53,842 nt of DNA from an uncultured Bacteroidales bacterium (GTDB lineage: Bacteria > Bacteroidota > Bacteroidia > Bacteroidales > Bacteroidaceae): the NCBI GenBank assembly GCA_902801485.1, contig CADCIP010000020.1:1-53842 (forward strand), read 5' to 3'. The notes below the pieces were generated by a model. The model saw only the letters and a list, made by a program, of their open reading frames with translations. It searched no databases and was not told the origin of the DNA. The translations under genes were made by a program, and so were the position numbers. Shown here piece by piece: positions 8,236 through 17,528 of the stretch. The stretch's first letter is position 1. Each line of letters starts with the position of its first letter.

Positions 8236-10194
8236 TTAGAAGTTAAGCTTTAATTCGAATCCACATTGGAAGGGCTTGTTCATCTGATAATAGCCCCTGT
8301 TCATACTTTGGAAATAGAATGTCCTGCAACGACTGTTGTAAATGTTTGCCGCCCACACTCCAAATTCCACGTGCTTACGGTAAAACGAAATTTTTGCATC
8401 AAGAGCTGTATAGAACGGCTCACTGACCTGATTATCTTCCGTCCAATAGATTTTTCCCAATCCATGCCAGTTGGCCCTTACCACCATATGGTCTAAAAGT
8501 TGTCGGTCAAGTATCTTAGGCAAGGATATAGTATAGTTGGCGCCTAAATCGACCGCATGCTGAGGGATAAAAGGAACGCGATTGCCTTCGCATGAAACAC
8601 CCGAAGAAAGAACGTTCTCCGTAAACGATGAATGTGTATAGCCATAGCTGGCATGTGCCTGTAAACGGTCTGTAAGTTGAGCACGCATAGAAAGTTCGCC
8701 TCCGAAAGATCTGCTTCGCCCCGCATTACTGATTATTTCACCCAACCCGAAAGGATCTATCTGACCTGTCTGCAAATCCGATACGTTTGTCAAGAAAACA
8801 GACGCATCTATAAACAGCTTATTCTTTATGGGATTGAGGTGCGTTCCCAACTCGTAATTCCAAGCATATTCCGGTTTGTACAGAGCCAAAGAAGGTACAT
8901 CCGAGACATTACTGTTATACCCTCCACTTCTATAACCTCTTGATATGGTTCCGTACACATCTCCCTTGGCAAAAGAGTACTGCATCGAGAAACAGGGCAT
9001 CAGCTGCCACCAGTCGTTGCTTTCACCGGAAAAACTCGCATGATCATATTCCAACCGAAGTCCCAAGGTAACATCCAACCCCATTGCATTAAAAATGTCG
9101 CAAAACTTACTTTGATGGTATAGTGCGGCACTATTGGTTGGGGTGTCAAAAAAACGGAGCGAATCTGCCCCCGGCAAAAATTGCTGAAGCAACCACTGAT
9201 AGGAAAAACTGGCTCCCGTGCTCCATTCCCAATGACGCCAAACACCCGGTCTGCTTTTAACCGTTATCTCATCGGTTAGTGTACGACTGTGTTGCGTTTG
9301 CTGAACCTTAAAGATACTAAGATGCGTGAAATCACCGTCCATCTTCAGCTCATCATTCAACAATTGGAATCCGAGCACATTGCCGAGTATCACGTTAGGC
9401 CAGTTATACTCGGTTTTAAGACCGATGTTCAGTAAGTGGCGCAGATAAGTATTATCATCGTTGCTTGTTATACGTCCGATATCCTGAGTCAGCTGATCTT
9501 TGAAATTATCATTATCAGAAACACTCTCCAAATAAAACGGAAAAGCATCTTGTGAACAAAGTTCATAGTTGGCAAAGAAATCTATTTTCGACGCTTCGTC
9601 GGGACGGTACAATAACCTTGCGTGTGCTCGCAGCGACCGGTCTGCATCCACCTTCAAACCAGAAATACTATGGTTAAAGAACTGCCCCCCAGAACGATAT
9701 GCCACGCCAGCCGAAAGACCCAACTTCTCAGAAAAACGCTGATAATGAGAGACATTGGTATAATGAGCATAATGATTGGCCATGGAACGTTCTATTACCG
9801 TCCCTTGGTAATCTATGGGATTCTTGGTCGTAACACAGATAAGTCCCCCCATCGCGTTTCTGCCATACAGTGTACTTTGCGGTCCTCGTAAAATCTCAAT
9901 CTGCTCAATCTCGCTAATCTTGGAATTAAAAGAACTGTTATTCAACCAAGGAACATCATCTACATACAGACTTACAGCTGGTGAATTTCCACAACTTCCC
10001 ACGCCTCTCATATACACAGCTGTCGAATGAGCACTACCTAATGACGAGACAAAAAGTCCTGGAACGACAGTCGTCAGGTCTCGGATATCAAAGATGCCAC
10101 GCTCCCTTATTTCGTCAGCATTAAAAAGCATAGCATTTTGAGAGAAAATGCCCTGAGTCAGGAAAAAAACTATAACAAAATGAGCTATTCTCAT
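8236..10194 (-). CDS. TonB-dependent outer-membrane receptor
   Basis: This 652-residue receptor has a signal peptide (first ~18 residues), a plug domain at about 25-135 (LTTVVPGLFVSSLG, VYMRGVG, EQIEILRGPQSTLYGRN, then GGLICVTTKNP) and a beta-barrel to the C-terminal Phe (FELKLNF). It lacks the N-terminal carboxypeptidase-D-like domain of SusC proteins and has no SusD partner, so it belongs to the classic siderophore, vitamin or metal receptor class; the ligand is unknown. It stands alone and opposite to the flanking aroE and purM genes, with its own promoter, and looks inserted in an otherwise housekeeping cluster. Confidence 0.9.
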   Translation of the reverse strand: MRIAHFVIVFFLTQGIFSQNAMLFNADEIRERGIFDIRDLTTVVPGLFVSSLGSAHSTAVYMRGVGSCGNSPAVSLYVDDVPWLNNSSFNSKISEIEQIEILRGPQSTLYGRNAMGGLICVTTKNPIDYQGTVIERSMANHYAHYTNVSHYQRFSEKLGLSAGVAYRSGGQFFNHSISGLKVDADRSLRAHARLLYRPDEASKIDFFANYELCSQDAFPFYLESVSDNDNFKDQLTQDIGRITSNDDNTYLRHLLNIGLKTEYNWPNVILGNVLGFQLLNDELKMDGDFTHLSIFKVQQTQHSRTLTDEITVKSRPGVWRHWEWSTGASFSYQWLLQQFLPGADSLRFFDTPTNSAALYHQSKFCDIFNAMGLDVTLGLRLEYDHASFSGESNDWWQLMPCFSMQYSFAKGDVYGTISRGYRSGGYNSNVSDVPSLALYKPEYAWNYELGTHLNPIKNKLFIDASVFLTNVSDLQTGQIDPFGLGEIISNAGRSRSFGGELSMRAQLTDRLQAHASYGYTHSSFTENVLSSGVSCEGNRVPFIPQHAVDLGANYTISLPKILDRQLLDHMVVRANWHGLGKIYWTEDNQVSEPFYTALDAKISFYRKHVEFGVWAANIYNSRCRTFYFQSMNRGYYQMNKPFQCGFELKLNF

Positions 10195-10219
10195 TCTTCT
10201 CCAAATTGTTTTGCGTCTG

Positions 10220-10251
10220 CAAAGATAGAAACTTTTTTTCTAAAAAACAAT
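10220..10251 (-). promoter_or_regulatory. Promoter of the TonB-dependent receptor gene
   Basis: On the minus strand ATTG (10248-10251) is followed after 20 nt by TATCTTTG (10220-10227). A short leader with a GGAGAAG ribosome site leads to the ATG at 10194. Confidence 0.65.
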
Positions 10252-10278
10252 AATTATTGGATGTACATGCATGGGGAA

Positions 10279-10310
10279 TTTGCGTATATAAGATAATTGT
10301 ATTATCTTTG
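10279..10310 (+). promoter_or_regulatory. Promoter of purM
   Basis: TTTG (10279-10282), 20 nt, then TATCTTTG (10303-10310), a full Bacteroidetes promoter match. It places transcription start after 10310 and therefore rules out the upstream alternative start of purM at 10257. Confidence 0.7.
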
Positions 10311-10334
10311 CACGGCAATTACAAACATATTATA

Positions 10335-11501
10335 ATGAGCAACCAAAGATATATGATGCGCGGCGTCAGTGCTGCCAAGGAAGACGTCCACAATGCAATC
10401 AAGAACATAGACAAAGGAATATACCCTCAAGCATTCTGCAAAATCATTCCAGACATATTAGGAGGCGACCCTGAATATTGCAATATCATGCATGCCGACG
10501 GAGCCGGAACGAAATCGAGCCTGGCTTATATGTACTGGAAAGAAACTGGCGACCTAAGCGTATGGAAAGGCATTGCCCAGGATGCACTTATCATGAATAC
10601 AGACGACCTGCTCTGCGTAGGCGCTGTGGATAACATTCTGGTAAGCAGTACCATCGGACGAAACAAGATGCTGATTCCCGGAGAAGTCATCTCAGCCATC
10701 ATCAACGGAACCGATGAGCTCCTACAGCAGATGCGTGATATGGGTATCGGCATTTATGCCACTGGCGGCGAGACAGCCGATGTTGGCGATTTGGTTCGCA
10801 CCATCATTGTAGATAGCACTGTTACCTGCCGTATGAAACGCAGCGATGTGATTAACAATGCTAACATCCGCCCCGGTGATGTTATCGTAGGTCTTTCTTC
10901 TTGCGGACAAGCCACCTACGAGACAGCATACAACGGTGGTATGGGCAGCAATGGTCTGACCAGCGCCCGCCATGATGTATTCAGCAAATACTTGGCTGAG
11001 AAATATCCCGAGAGTTACGACAAGGCCGTGCCTGAAGAACTTGTCTATAGCGGTTCCTACAAACTGACAGACGAGGTAGAAGGCTCTCCTATCAATGCAG
11101 GCAAACTGGTCCTCTCCCCCACCCGTACCTATGCTCCTGTGGTAAAGAGACTGCTGGATGAACTTCGCCCCAAGATTCATGGTATGGTGCACTGCACAGG
11201 TGGAGCACAGACCAAGGTGCTACATTTCGTGGGTGACAACTGCAGGGTTATCAAGGACAACATGTTCCCCGTTCCTCCCCTCTTCAAGGCTATCATCAAG
11301 GAGAGTGGAACAGACTATGCCGAGGCTTACAAGGTATTCAATATGGGCCACCGCCTGGAGGTTTATCTGTCTCCCGAAGATGCCGAGAAGGTGATAGAAA
11401 TCAGCAAGAGTTTCAACATTGATGCTCAAGTGATCGGCCGCATCGAGGAGGGACAGAAGAGTTTGCTCATCAAGAGCGAGTACGGCGAATTTGAATATTA
11501 A
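10335..11501 (+). CDS. purM: Phosphoribosylformylglycinamidine cyclo-ligase
   Basis: PurM closes the imidazole ring to make AIR, the fifth step of purine synthesis. I use the ATG at 10335 (MSNQRYMMRGVSAAKED), giving 388 residues; the frame extends 26 codons further up, but those lie across the promoter. Family blocks include HADGAGTKSSLAY, MNTDDLLCVGA, the glycine-rich YATGGETADVGDL and VHCTGGAQTK. It is longer than the E. coli enzyme (about 345), as usual for Bacteroidetes. A small membrane protein gene and prfA follow closely on the same strand. Confidence 0.94.
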   Translation: MSNQRYMMRGVSAAKEDVHNAIKNIDKGIYPQAFCKIIPDILGGDPEYCNIMHADGAGTKSSLAYMYWKETGDLSVWKGIAQDALIMNTDDLLCVGAVDNILVSSTIGRNKMLIPGEVISAIINGTDELLQQMRDMGIGIYATGGETADVGDLVRTIIVDSTVTCRMKRSDVINNANIRPGDVIVGLSSCGQATYETAYNGGMGSNGLTSARHDVFSKYLAEKYPESYDKAVPEELVYSGSYKLTDEVEGSPINAGKLVLSPTRTYAPVVKRLLDELRPKIHGMVHCTGGAQTKVLHFVGDNCRVIKDNMFPVPPLFKAIIKESGTDYAEAYKVFNMGHRLEVYLSPEDAEKVIEISKSFNIDAQVIGRIEEGQKSLLIKSEYGEFEY

Positions 11502-11507
11502 GATGCA

Positions 11508-11726
11508 ATGAAACATAGAAAGATTGTCAATTACACCACTAAGGACTGGTTGAAAGGAATGGGTGTTTGGTTCTGTTTAACCGGATTAGGGATGTATGCC
11601 TTTCACTCCTGTTTTACAAACAAGGATTATGTCAGCACATTTATGTGTGTCGTCGGTTTAGTCGGATGGGCTATCGTATATTTTATTTTACAGAAAGATA
11701 TAGACAAGAGGAATCCTCTGGATTAA
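11508..11726 (+). CDS. Small two-helix membrane protein, unknown
   Basis: A 72-residue protein with a basic N-terminus (MKHRKIVNYTTKDW), two hydrophobic helices at about 18-32 and 42-61, and a charged end (DIDKRNPLD). It starts 6 nt after purM and ends 7 nt before prfA, so it is very likely translated from the same transcript. I do not recognise a family. Its tight position between two housekeeping genes and its sensible membrane topology argue that it is real. Confidence 0.65.
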   Translation: MKHRKIVNYTTKDWLKGMGVWFCLTGLGMYAFHSCFTNKDYVSTFMCVVGLVGWAIVYFILQKDIDKRNPLD

Positions 11727-11733
11727 TAGTAAC

Positions 11734-12843
11734 ATGGCCGAAAATAATCTTTTAAACAGACTGGAAGGACTTGTTTCCCGATACGAGGAAGTAAGCACGC
11801 TTATCACGGACCCTTCCGTAATTGCCGACCAAAAGCGTTACGTAAAACTGACCAAGGAATATAAGGACCTGGGTAAAATTGTTGCTGCCCGGAAGGAATA
11901 CGTAGGTTGTCTGCAGAATATCGAGGATGCCAAGGAGATGCTTGCCATAGAGGAAGATGCCGACACGAAGGAGATGTTGCGCGAGGAAATGGCAGAAAGT
12001 GAGAAACGAATCCCTGCACTGGAAGAGGAAATAAAACTGCTGCTCATCCCTGCCGACCCCGAAGACGACAAGAACGTCATCATGGAAATCCGAGGCGGTA
12101 CAGGTGGTGATGAGGCTGCCCTGTTTGCCGGCGACCTGTTCCGTATGTACAGCAAGTACATAGAACTGAAAGGCTGGAAGATGGCTGTGAGCAGTTTCTC
12201 GGAAGGTGCCGTTGGCGGATTCAAGGAAATCATCTTCAGCGTAACAGGCGAAGGCGTTTATGGAATTCTGAAATACGAATCCGGCGTTCACCGTGTACAA
12301 CGTGTTCCTGCCACAGAAACCCAGGGACGTGTTCATACCAGTGCTGCTACCGTAGCTGTATTGCCCGAAGCTGAAGAGTTTGACGTGGAGATTAACGAAG
12401 GTGCCATCAAATGGGATACTTTCCGAAGCAGTGGAGCGGGCGGTCAGAATGTGAACAAGGTAGAATCCGGTGTTCGTGCCCGATACATGTGGCGCAACCC
12501 CTTCACCAACGAAGATGAAGAGATTCTTGTAGAATGTACAGAAACGCGTGACCAGCCCAAAAACAAGGAACGGGCCCTCGCGCGCCTGCGCACATTCATA
12601 TATGATAAGGAACACCAGAAATACCTGGACGATATTGCATCAAAGCGAAAAACCATGGTTTCAACAGGCGACAGATCTGCCAAAATACGCACCTACAACT
12701 ATCCTCAGGGGCGTATCACAGACCACCGCATTGGCTATACCATATATAATTTGAACGCTTTCATGGACGGACAGATACAAGACTGCATAGATCACCTGAT
12801 TGTGGCAGAAAATGCAGAAAGAATGAAAGAAGCAGCGTTGTAA
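11734..12843 (+). CDS. prfA: Peptide chain release factor 1
   Basis: RF1 reads UAA and UAG in the ribosomal A site and triggers release of the finished peptide. The 369-residue protein has the stop-codon-reading PAT tripeptide at 192-194, typical of RF1, and the universal GGQ at 236-238 in SSGAGGQNVNKVES, which reaches the peptidyl-transferase centre. An N-terminal coiled region (1-100) and normal length indicate a complete factor. A 24-nt low-complexity spacer separates it from pyrF. Confidence 0.96.
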   Translation: MAENNLLNRLEGLVSRYEEVSTLITDPSVIADQKRYVKLTKEYKDLGKIVAARKEYVGCLQNIEDAKEMLAIEEDADTKEMLREEMAESEKRIPALEEEIKLLLIPADPEDDKNVIMEIRGGTGGDEAALFAGDLFRMYSKYIELKGWKMAVSSFSEGAVGGFKEIIFSVTGEGVYGILKYESGVHRVQRVPATETQGRVHTSAATVAVLPEAEEFDVEINEGAIKWDTFRSSGAGGQNVNKVESGVRARYMWRNPFTNEDEEILVECTETRDQPKNKERALARLRTFIYDKEHQKYLDDIASKRKTMVSTGDRSAKIRTYNYPQGRITDHRIGYTIYNLNAFMDGQIQDCIDHLIVAENAERMKEAAL

Positions 12844-12867
12844 GTTGAAAGTTTAGAGTTTAGAGTT
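12844..12867 (+). repeat. TTTAGAG low-complexity spacer
   Basis: The whole prfA-pyrF spacer consists of GTTGAAAGTTTAGAGTTTAG-like units. It is the same low-complexity class as the repeats at 13709, 43203, 44780 and 52175. Confidence 0.6.
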
Positions 12868-13737
12868 ATGACAAGAAAAGAGTTATTTGAAAACATAAAA
12901 AAGAAGCAGAGTTTCCTCTGCGTAGGTTTGGACACGGACTTAAAGAAGATTCCTGAGCACTTGCTAAAAGAGGAAGATCCAATCTTCACCTTTAACAAGG
13001 CCATCATTGATGCCACTGCCCCCTACTGCGTAGCATACAAGCCCAATCTGGCTTTCTATGAGGCTTTTGGCGTAAAGGGAATGATAGCCTTTGAGAAAAC
13101 AGTCAAATACCTGAAGGAGAACTACCCCGATCAGTTTATCATAGCGGATGCCAAACGTGGGGATATCGGTAACACCAGCAAGATGTATGCCCGCACTTTC
13201 TTTGGCGAATATGATGTGGATGCTCTGACGGTTGCCCCTTACATGGGAGAGGATAGCGTTACGCCCTTCCTAGAAAGCCTCACCCCAGCCCTCTCCAAAG
13301 GCGAGGGAGCCACAAAGAACCACTGGGTAATTCTGCTGGCCCTGACCAGCAACAAGGGTTCCTTTGATTTCCAGCTTACAGAGGACAAAGACGGAGAGCG
13401 TCTGTTTGAGAAAGTAATCCGCAAGAGCCAGGAGTGGGGAAATGACGAGAACATGATGTTTGTTGTGGGCGCTACACGCGGCGAAATGTTCAAGGACATC
13501 CGCAAGGTTGCCCCCAAAGCGTTCCTCCTTGTTCCCGGTATAGGTGCACAAGGTGGTAGTCTTGAAGAAGTATGCAAATACGGAATGATAGATGACTGTG
13601 GTCTGATTGTAAACAGCAGCAGAGCCATTATCTATGCAGACAATACAGAAAACTTTGCCACGGTTGCTGGCGAAAAAGCCAAAGAGGTTCAGCAACAGAT
13701 GGCTCTTTTAGTTGAGAGATTAGAGATTAGAGATTAG
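12868..13737 (+). CDS. pyrF: Orotidine 5'-phosphate decarboxylase (type 2)
   Basis: PyrF decarboxylates OMP to UMP, the last step of pyrimidine synthesis. At 289 residues it is of the longer type 2 class. The catalytic block is [14 protein letters not shown] (91-104), where the Asp/Lys pair sits, and substrate-binding segments are [12 protein letters not shown] near 20 and [10 protein letters not shown] near 125. Two oddities are visible: residues about 136-148 ([12 protein letters not shown]) are encoded by a GC-rich palindromic repeat inserted in frame, and the final residues ([10 protein letters not shown]) are encoded by GAGATTA-type repeat DNA. Both lie outside the core motifs, so the enzyme is probably active. 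Confidence 0.94.
   Translation: MTRKELFENIKKKQSFLCVGLDTDLKKIPEHLLKEEDPIFTFNKAIIDATAPYCVAYKPNLAFYEAFGVKGMIAFEKTVKYLKENYPDQFIIADAKRGDIGNTSKMYARTFFGEYDVDALTVAPYMGEDSVTPFLESLTPALSKGEGATKNHWVILLALTSNKGSFDFQLTEDKDGERLFEKVIRKSQEWGNDENMMFVVGATRGEMFKDIRKVAPKAFLLVPGIGAQGGSLEEVCKYGMIDDCGLIVNSSRAIIYADNTENFATVAGEKAKEVQQQMALLVERLEIRD
13277..13311 (+). repeat. In-frame palindromic repeat insertion in pyrF
   Basis: The segment CTCACCCCAGCCC-TCTCC-AAA-GGCGAGGGAGC can fold on a CCCTC/GAGGG stem. It encodes [10 protein letters not shown], where related enzymes have only a short loop, and matches the repeat at the end of the symporter gene (44758). Confidence 0.65.
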
Positions 13738-13745
13738 AGATTAGA
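13709..13745 (+). repeat. GAGATTA tandem microsatellite
   Basis: About four units of AGATTAG/GAGATTAGA run across the pyrF stop codon, supplying the last few codons and the stop itself. Confidence 0.7.
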
Positions 13746-13760
13746 CAAATTTATATTAAG

Positions 13761-14810
13761 GTGGAATTCAGTGCAGAAATGATAGCAGGCCTTATTGGTG
13801 GCACCATCGTTGGTGACCCAAAGGCAATAGTCAATAACTTTGCAAAAATCGAGGAGGGAAAACCTGGATGTATCAGTTTCCTTGCCAATGACAAATACGA
13901 GCAATACATCTACCAGACTGAAAGCAGTATCGTACTTGTCAATAATAATTTTGAGCCCAAACAAGAGATAAAGGCTACGCTGATAAAAGTTGCCAACGCC
14001 AGAGAAGCTGTTGCAAAGCTGCTTCAGATTTACGAAGGCATGAAACCAAAAAGACAAGGCATCAGTGAACTGGCATTCATCGATTCAACAGCCAAAATTG
14101 GTAAGGATTGTTACATCGGTCCCTTTGTTGCCATTGAAGAAGGAGTGGAAATTGGTGACGGATGTGTATTCCATCCACATGTGACCATCGGCAGAAACGC
14201 CAAAATCGGCAACAACACAGAAATCTATAGCAACGCTGTAGTCTATCATGATTGTAAAGTGGGAAATAACTGCATCCTTCACGCAGGTTGTGTAATTGGA
14301 GCAGACGGATTTGGTTTTCAACAGACAGAAACCGGATATGTGAAGATACCACAGATTGGCATTGCCATTATTGAGGATGACGTCGAAATAGGTGCCAACA
14401 CCTGTATTGACCGCGCTGTTATGGGTGAGACAATTGTTCACAAAGGTGTTAAACTGGACAATCTGGTACAGATAGCACATAACAACGAAATTGGAAGCCA
14501 CACGGTTATGTCAGCCCAAGTTGGTATTGCAGGCAGTACCAAAGTTGGAGAATGGTGTATGTTTGGCGGACAAGTTGGTGTTGCCGGACATGCCACGATA
14601 GCGGACAAGACCATGGCAGGAGCACAGGCTGGCATCCCAAACAGTATAAAGAAACCGGGAACAGGCGTACAAGGTACGCCCGCTATCGACGCCAAGACTT
14701 TCTGGAAGTCCAGTGCCCTGTTCAAGAATCTATATCAGATGTGGGTAGATATGAACGATATGAAAAAAGAGATTAAAGTTCTGAAGGAAGAACTTGCATC
14801 AAAGAAATAA
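13761..14810 (+). CDS. lpxD: UDP-3-O-(3-hydroxyacyl)glucosamine N-acyltransferase
   Basis: LpxD adds the N-linked hydroxyacyl chain in lipid A synthesis. The start is a GTG at 13761, because [14 protein letters not shown] matches the normal LpxD N-terminus and the next ATG (13779) would cut into it. The 349-residue protein has the N-terminal uridine-binding domain (1-100), a left-handed beta-helix of hexapeptide repeats (about 105-320) and the catalytic His at 240 in [15 protein letters not shown] short helical tail follows. It begins the lpxD, lpxC-fabZ, lpxA run; the next gene starts 2 nt after its stop. Confidence 0.95.
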   Translation: MEFSAEMIAGLIGGTIVGDPKAIVNNFAKIEEGKPGCISFLANDKYEQYIYQTESSIVLVNNNFEPKQEIKATLIKVANAREAVAKLLQIYEGMKPKRQGISELAFIDSTAKIGKDCYIGPFVAIEEGVEIGDGCVFHPHVTIGRNAKIGNNTEIYSNAVVYHDCKVGNNCILHAGCVIGADGFGFQQTETGYVKIPQIGIAIIEDDVEIGANTCIDRAVMGETIVHKGVKLDNLVQIAHNNEIGSHTVMSAQVGIAGSTKVGEWCMFGGQVGVAGHATIADKTMAGAQAGIPNSIKKPGTGVQGTPAIDAKTFWKSSALFKNLYQMWVDMNDMKKEIKVLKEELASKK

Positions 14811-14812
14811 TC

Positions 14813-16198
14813 ATGCTGAAACAAAAAACATTAAACAATAGCTTTTCACTAAGCGGAAAAGGACTGCATACAGGACTGAACCTGACTGTTACCTTTTTGC
14901 CTGCGCCTAAGGACCACGGTTATAAAATCCAGCGTGTTGACATGGAAGGGCAACCCATTTTGGATGCAATTGCAGAAAATGTGATAGACACCAAACGAGG
15001 AACGGTGCTGGGGAAAGGTAATATCAAATGCAGCACCATCGAACATGCCATGGCTGCATTATATGCCCTGGGAGTTGACAATGTTTTAATTCAAGTTAAC
15101 GGTCCCGAGTTTCCTATCCTTGATGGTAGCGCCGAACAATATGTAAAAGAAATTCTGCGTGTAGGCACAGTTGAGCAAGACGCAGAAAAGGACTTCTATT
15201 ACATTACAAAGAAAATGGAGTTTAAGGATGAGGAAACTGGTGCCTGCATCACTCTCCTACCCGACGAAGAATTCTCCATTACCAGCATGATATCCTTTAA
15301 CGGTCAATTCCTGAGCAGTCAGTTTGCCACACTTGACAACATGGATGACTTCGCAACAGAGATAGCAGCTGCCAGAACATTTGTTTTCGTCAGGGAAATT
15401 GAGCCCCTCCTCACAGCAGGACTTATCAAAGGCGGCGACCTGAACAATGCTATCGTTATTTATGAGGAAGAAACCAGTCAGGAAAATCTGGATAAGCTTT
15501 GCAAACTTACAGGTGCAGAACATCACGACGCAACAGAATTAGGATATCTGCAGCACAAGAAACTGGTGTGGGACAACGAACCTGCCAGACACAAGCTTTT
15601 GGACATCATCGGTGATATGGCGTTGATAGGCAAGCCCATTAGGGGACGCATCATTGCTACTAAACCCGGGCACACCATCAACAACAAATTTGCTCGTATG
15701 ATGCGAAAAGAAATTCGCAAGCACGAGATTCAGGCCCCCAAATACGACCCCAACAAACCAGCAATAATGGACACGAACCAGATTCGTCAGTTATTGCCGC
15801 ACAGGTTCCCTATGCTGCTTGTTGACAAAGTAATCGAGATGAAGCCCGACAGCATTGTTGCCATCAAAAATATAACAAGTGACGAGCCATTCTTCCAAGG
15901 TCATTTCCCTGCAGAACCCGTCATGCCGGGTGTGCTGATTATCGAGGCCATGGCACAGGCTGGAGGAATCTTGGTGATTAACAACCTGGAAGACGGCTCC
16001 GAGTACAGCACCTACTTTATAAAGATAGACAACGTTAAGTTCAAACAGAAAGTAGTCCCCGGTGACACATTGATTTTTAAAGTAGAAACACTGGGGCCAT
16101 TACGTCATAATATCGGAAGTATGCAAGGATATGCTTTCATTGGTGAGAATTGTGTTGCCGAGGCAACCTTTACTGCCCAAGTAATTAAAAACAAATAA
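14813..16198 (+). CDS. lpxC-fabZ: Bifunctional LpxC deacetylase / FabZ dehydratase
   Basis: One 461-residue chain joins two enzymes. Residues 1-305 are LpxC, the zinc deacetylase committing to lipid A synthesis: predicted metal ligands are H78 (STIEHAMAAL), H260 and D264 (RHKLLDIIGD), with H287 in KPGHTINNK. Residues 315-461 are FabZ, the 3-hydroxyacyl-ACP dehydratase: LLPHRFPMLLVDKV, catalytic H364 in GHFPAEPVMPG and E378 in IIEAMAQAG. The fusion is a known feature of Bacteroidetes and ties hydroxyacyl-ACP use to fatty-acid elongation. It is flanked by lpxD and lpxA with very short gaps. Confidence 0.96.
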   Translation: MLKQKTLNNSFSLSGKGLHTGLNLTVTFLPAPKDHGYKIQRVDMEGQPILDAIAENVIDTKRGTVLGKGNIKCSTIEHAMAALYALGVDNVLIQVNGPEFPILDGSAEQYVKEILRVGTVEQDAEKDFYYITKKMEFKDEETGACITLLPDEEFSITSMISFNGQFLSSQFATLDNMDDFATEIAAARTFVFVREIEPLLTAGLIKGGDLNNAIVIYEEETSQENLDKLCKLTGAEHHDATELGYLQHKKLVWDNEPARHKLLDIIGDMALIGKPIRGRIIATKPGHTINNKFARMMRKEIRKHEIQAPKYDPNKPAIMDTNQIRQLLPHRFPMLLVDKVIEMKPDSIVAIKNITSDEPFFQGHFPAEPVMPGVLIIEAMAQAGGILVINNLEDGSEYSTYFIKIDNVKFKQKVVPGDTLIFKVETLGPLRHNIGSMQGYAFIGENCVAEATFTAQVIKNK

Positions 16199-16208
16199 GA
16201 ATATTGAT

Positions 16209-16982
16209 ATGAGCAAAATCAGTCCCCTCGCTTACATTCATCCAGAAGCCATTATTGGAGAAAACTGCGAAATCGGAGCCTTCTGCTATATAGATAAAGG
16301 AGTGATTATTGGAGACAACAACACTCTGATGAACAGTGTTACCATGCTTTATGGTGCACGTGTGGGCAATGGAAACATATTCTTTCCAGGAGCTGTAATC
16401 AGCGCGATTCCCCAGGACTTGAAATTCAGAGGCGAAGAAACAACGGCAGAAATTGGAAACGACAATAAAATTCGCGAGAATGTAACCATCAACAGAGGAA
16501 CGGCAGCCAAAGGAAAAACAATTGTCGGCAACAACAACCTACTAATGGAAGGAGCACATGTTGCTCATGATGCCCTTGTAGGTAACGGTTGTATTATCGG
16601 CAACAGTACAAAGCTTGCCGGAGAAATAGTAATAGATGACAATGCCATCCTGAGTGCAGGAGTTCTGATGCACCAATTCTGCAGAGTAGGCAGCTATACT
16701 ATGGTGGGAGGCGGCACCAGATTCAGCCAAAACGTATTACCTTTCAGCCTGTGTGCAAGAGACCCGGCATCATTCTGCGGATTAAACACAATCGGTCTGA
16801 GAAGAAGAAACTTTGACAGAGAAATCATTGATAACATCCACATGGCATACCAGATTATCCTCCAGGGGACCGGCAAACTAAACGAGTTGCTGGCTCGAGT
16901 TGAAGAGGAGATTCCCATGTCGGACGAAATCAGATACATTCTTGATTTTATCAGATCAAGCAACAGAGGATTCATCAGATAA
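16209..16982 (+). CDS. lpxA: Acyl-ACP:UDP-N-acetylglucosamine O-acyltransferase
   Basis: LpxA transfers a hydroxyacyl chain to UDP-GlcNAc, the first step of lipid A synthesis. The 257-residue protein is of standard length: a left-handed beta-helix of hexapeptide repeats at about 5-190 (for example IIGENCEIGAFCYI) and a C-terminal helical region that binds ACP. The catalytic base is His120 in GAHVAHDALVGN. It lies 10 nt after lpxC-fabZ and 12 nt before the pRiA4b ORF-3-like gene, consistent with one operon. Confidence 0.95.
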   Translation: MSKISPLAYIHPEAIIGENCEIGAFCYIDKGVIIGDNNTLMNSVTMLYGARVGNGNIFFPGAVISAIPQDLKFRGEETTAEIGNDNKIRENVTINRGTAAKGKTIVGNNNLLMEGAHVAHDALVGNGCIIGNSTKLAGEIVIDDNAILSAGVLMHQFCRVGSYTMVGGGTRFSQNVLPFSLCARDPASFCGLNTIGLRRRNFDREIIDNIHMAYQIILQGTGKLNELLARVEEEIPMSDEIRYILDFIRSSNRGFIR

Positions 16983-16994
16983 AAAACATACCAG

Positions 16995-17528
16995 ATGACA
17001 TTTAGAATTACGATATTCAGTCAAGAAGTGGAAGACTTTGTAATGGAAGCCAAGATAGACGCTGAAGCAAAATTCTCAGAGCTCCACAACCTTATACTAA
17101 AAACCTGCAACTATCAGGACATGGGAAGCCACGGATTCCTCATCTGTGACGATGGATGGCATGTAAAGAACCACATACGCCAGACATGTCCCCAGGATTT
17201 CGATGCAGAGGAAGACATCAACCTTATGCAAAACACCTCCCTAAGGGACTTCCTTGATGAAGAAGGACAACGGATAGCGTACATTTTTGATCCCGAAGGT
17301 AAAAGATTTTTCTTAATGGAAATCAGTGAATTGCTATTCGGACAACCCGAGAAAGAAGGGAGAATAAGCAGGAAGCACGGATTACCACCCGAACAACAGT
17401 TAGCAGATGATTCCACTGTCCAACCCATTCCAGAATCGACAAATGCAGATACCGAGGAAGATTTTTATGGGGAAGATGATTTTGAAGAAGGTGAATTAGA
17501 CATGGAAGGATTCGAAATTGACGAATGA
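16995..17528 (+). CDS. pRiA4b ORF-3-like protein with acidic tail
   Basis: The first 120 residues or so ([44 protein letters not shown]) fit the pRiA4b ORF-3-like / TnpR-passenger domain, found beside transposons and plasmids but also in chromosomal genes. The last 45 residues are strongly acidic ([14 protein letters not shown]). Total length is 177 residues, cytoplasmic, function unknown. Its stop overlaps the ATG of miaA, so the two are co-translated. No transposase or inverted repeat is next to it, so I see no sign of recent transfer. Confidence 0.75.
   Translation: MTFRITIFSQEVEDFVMEAKIDAEAKFSELHNLILKTCNYQDMGSHGFLICDDGWHVKNHIRQTCPQDFDAEEDINLMQNTSLRDFLDEEGQRIAYIFDPEGKRFFLMEISELLFGQPEKEGRISRKHGLPPEQQLADDSTVQPIPESTNADTEEDFYGEDDFEEGELDMEGFEIDE

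Noticed and set aside
10257-10334. Upstream start of purM
   Set aside because: A full promoter lies within this stretch.
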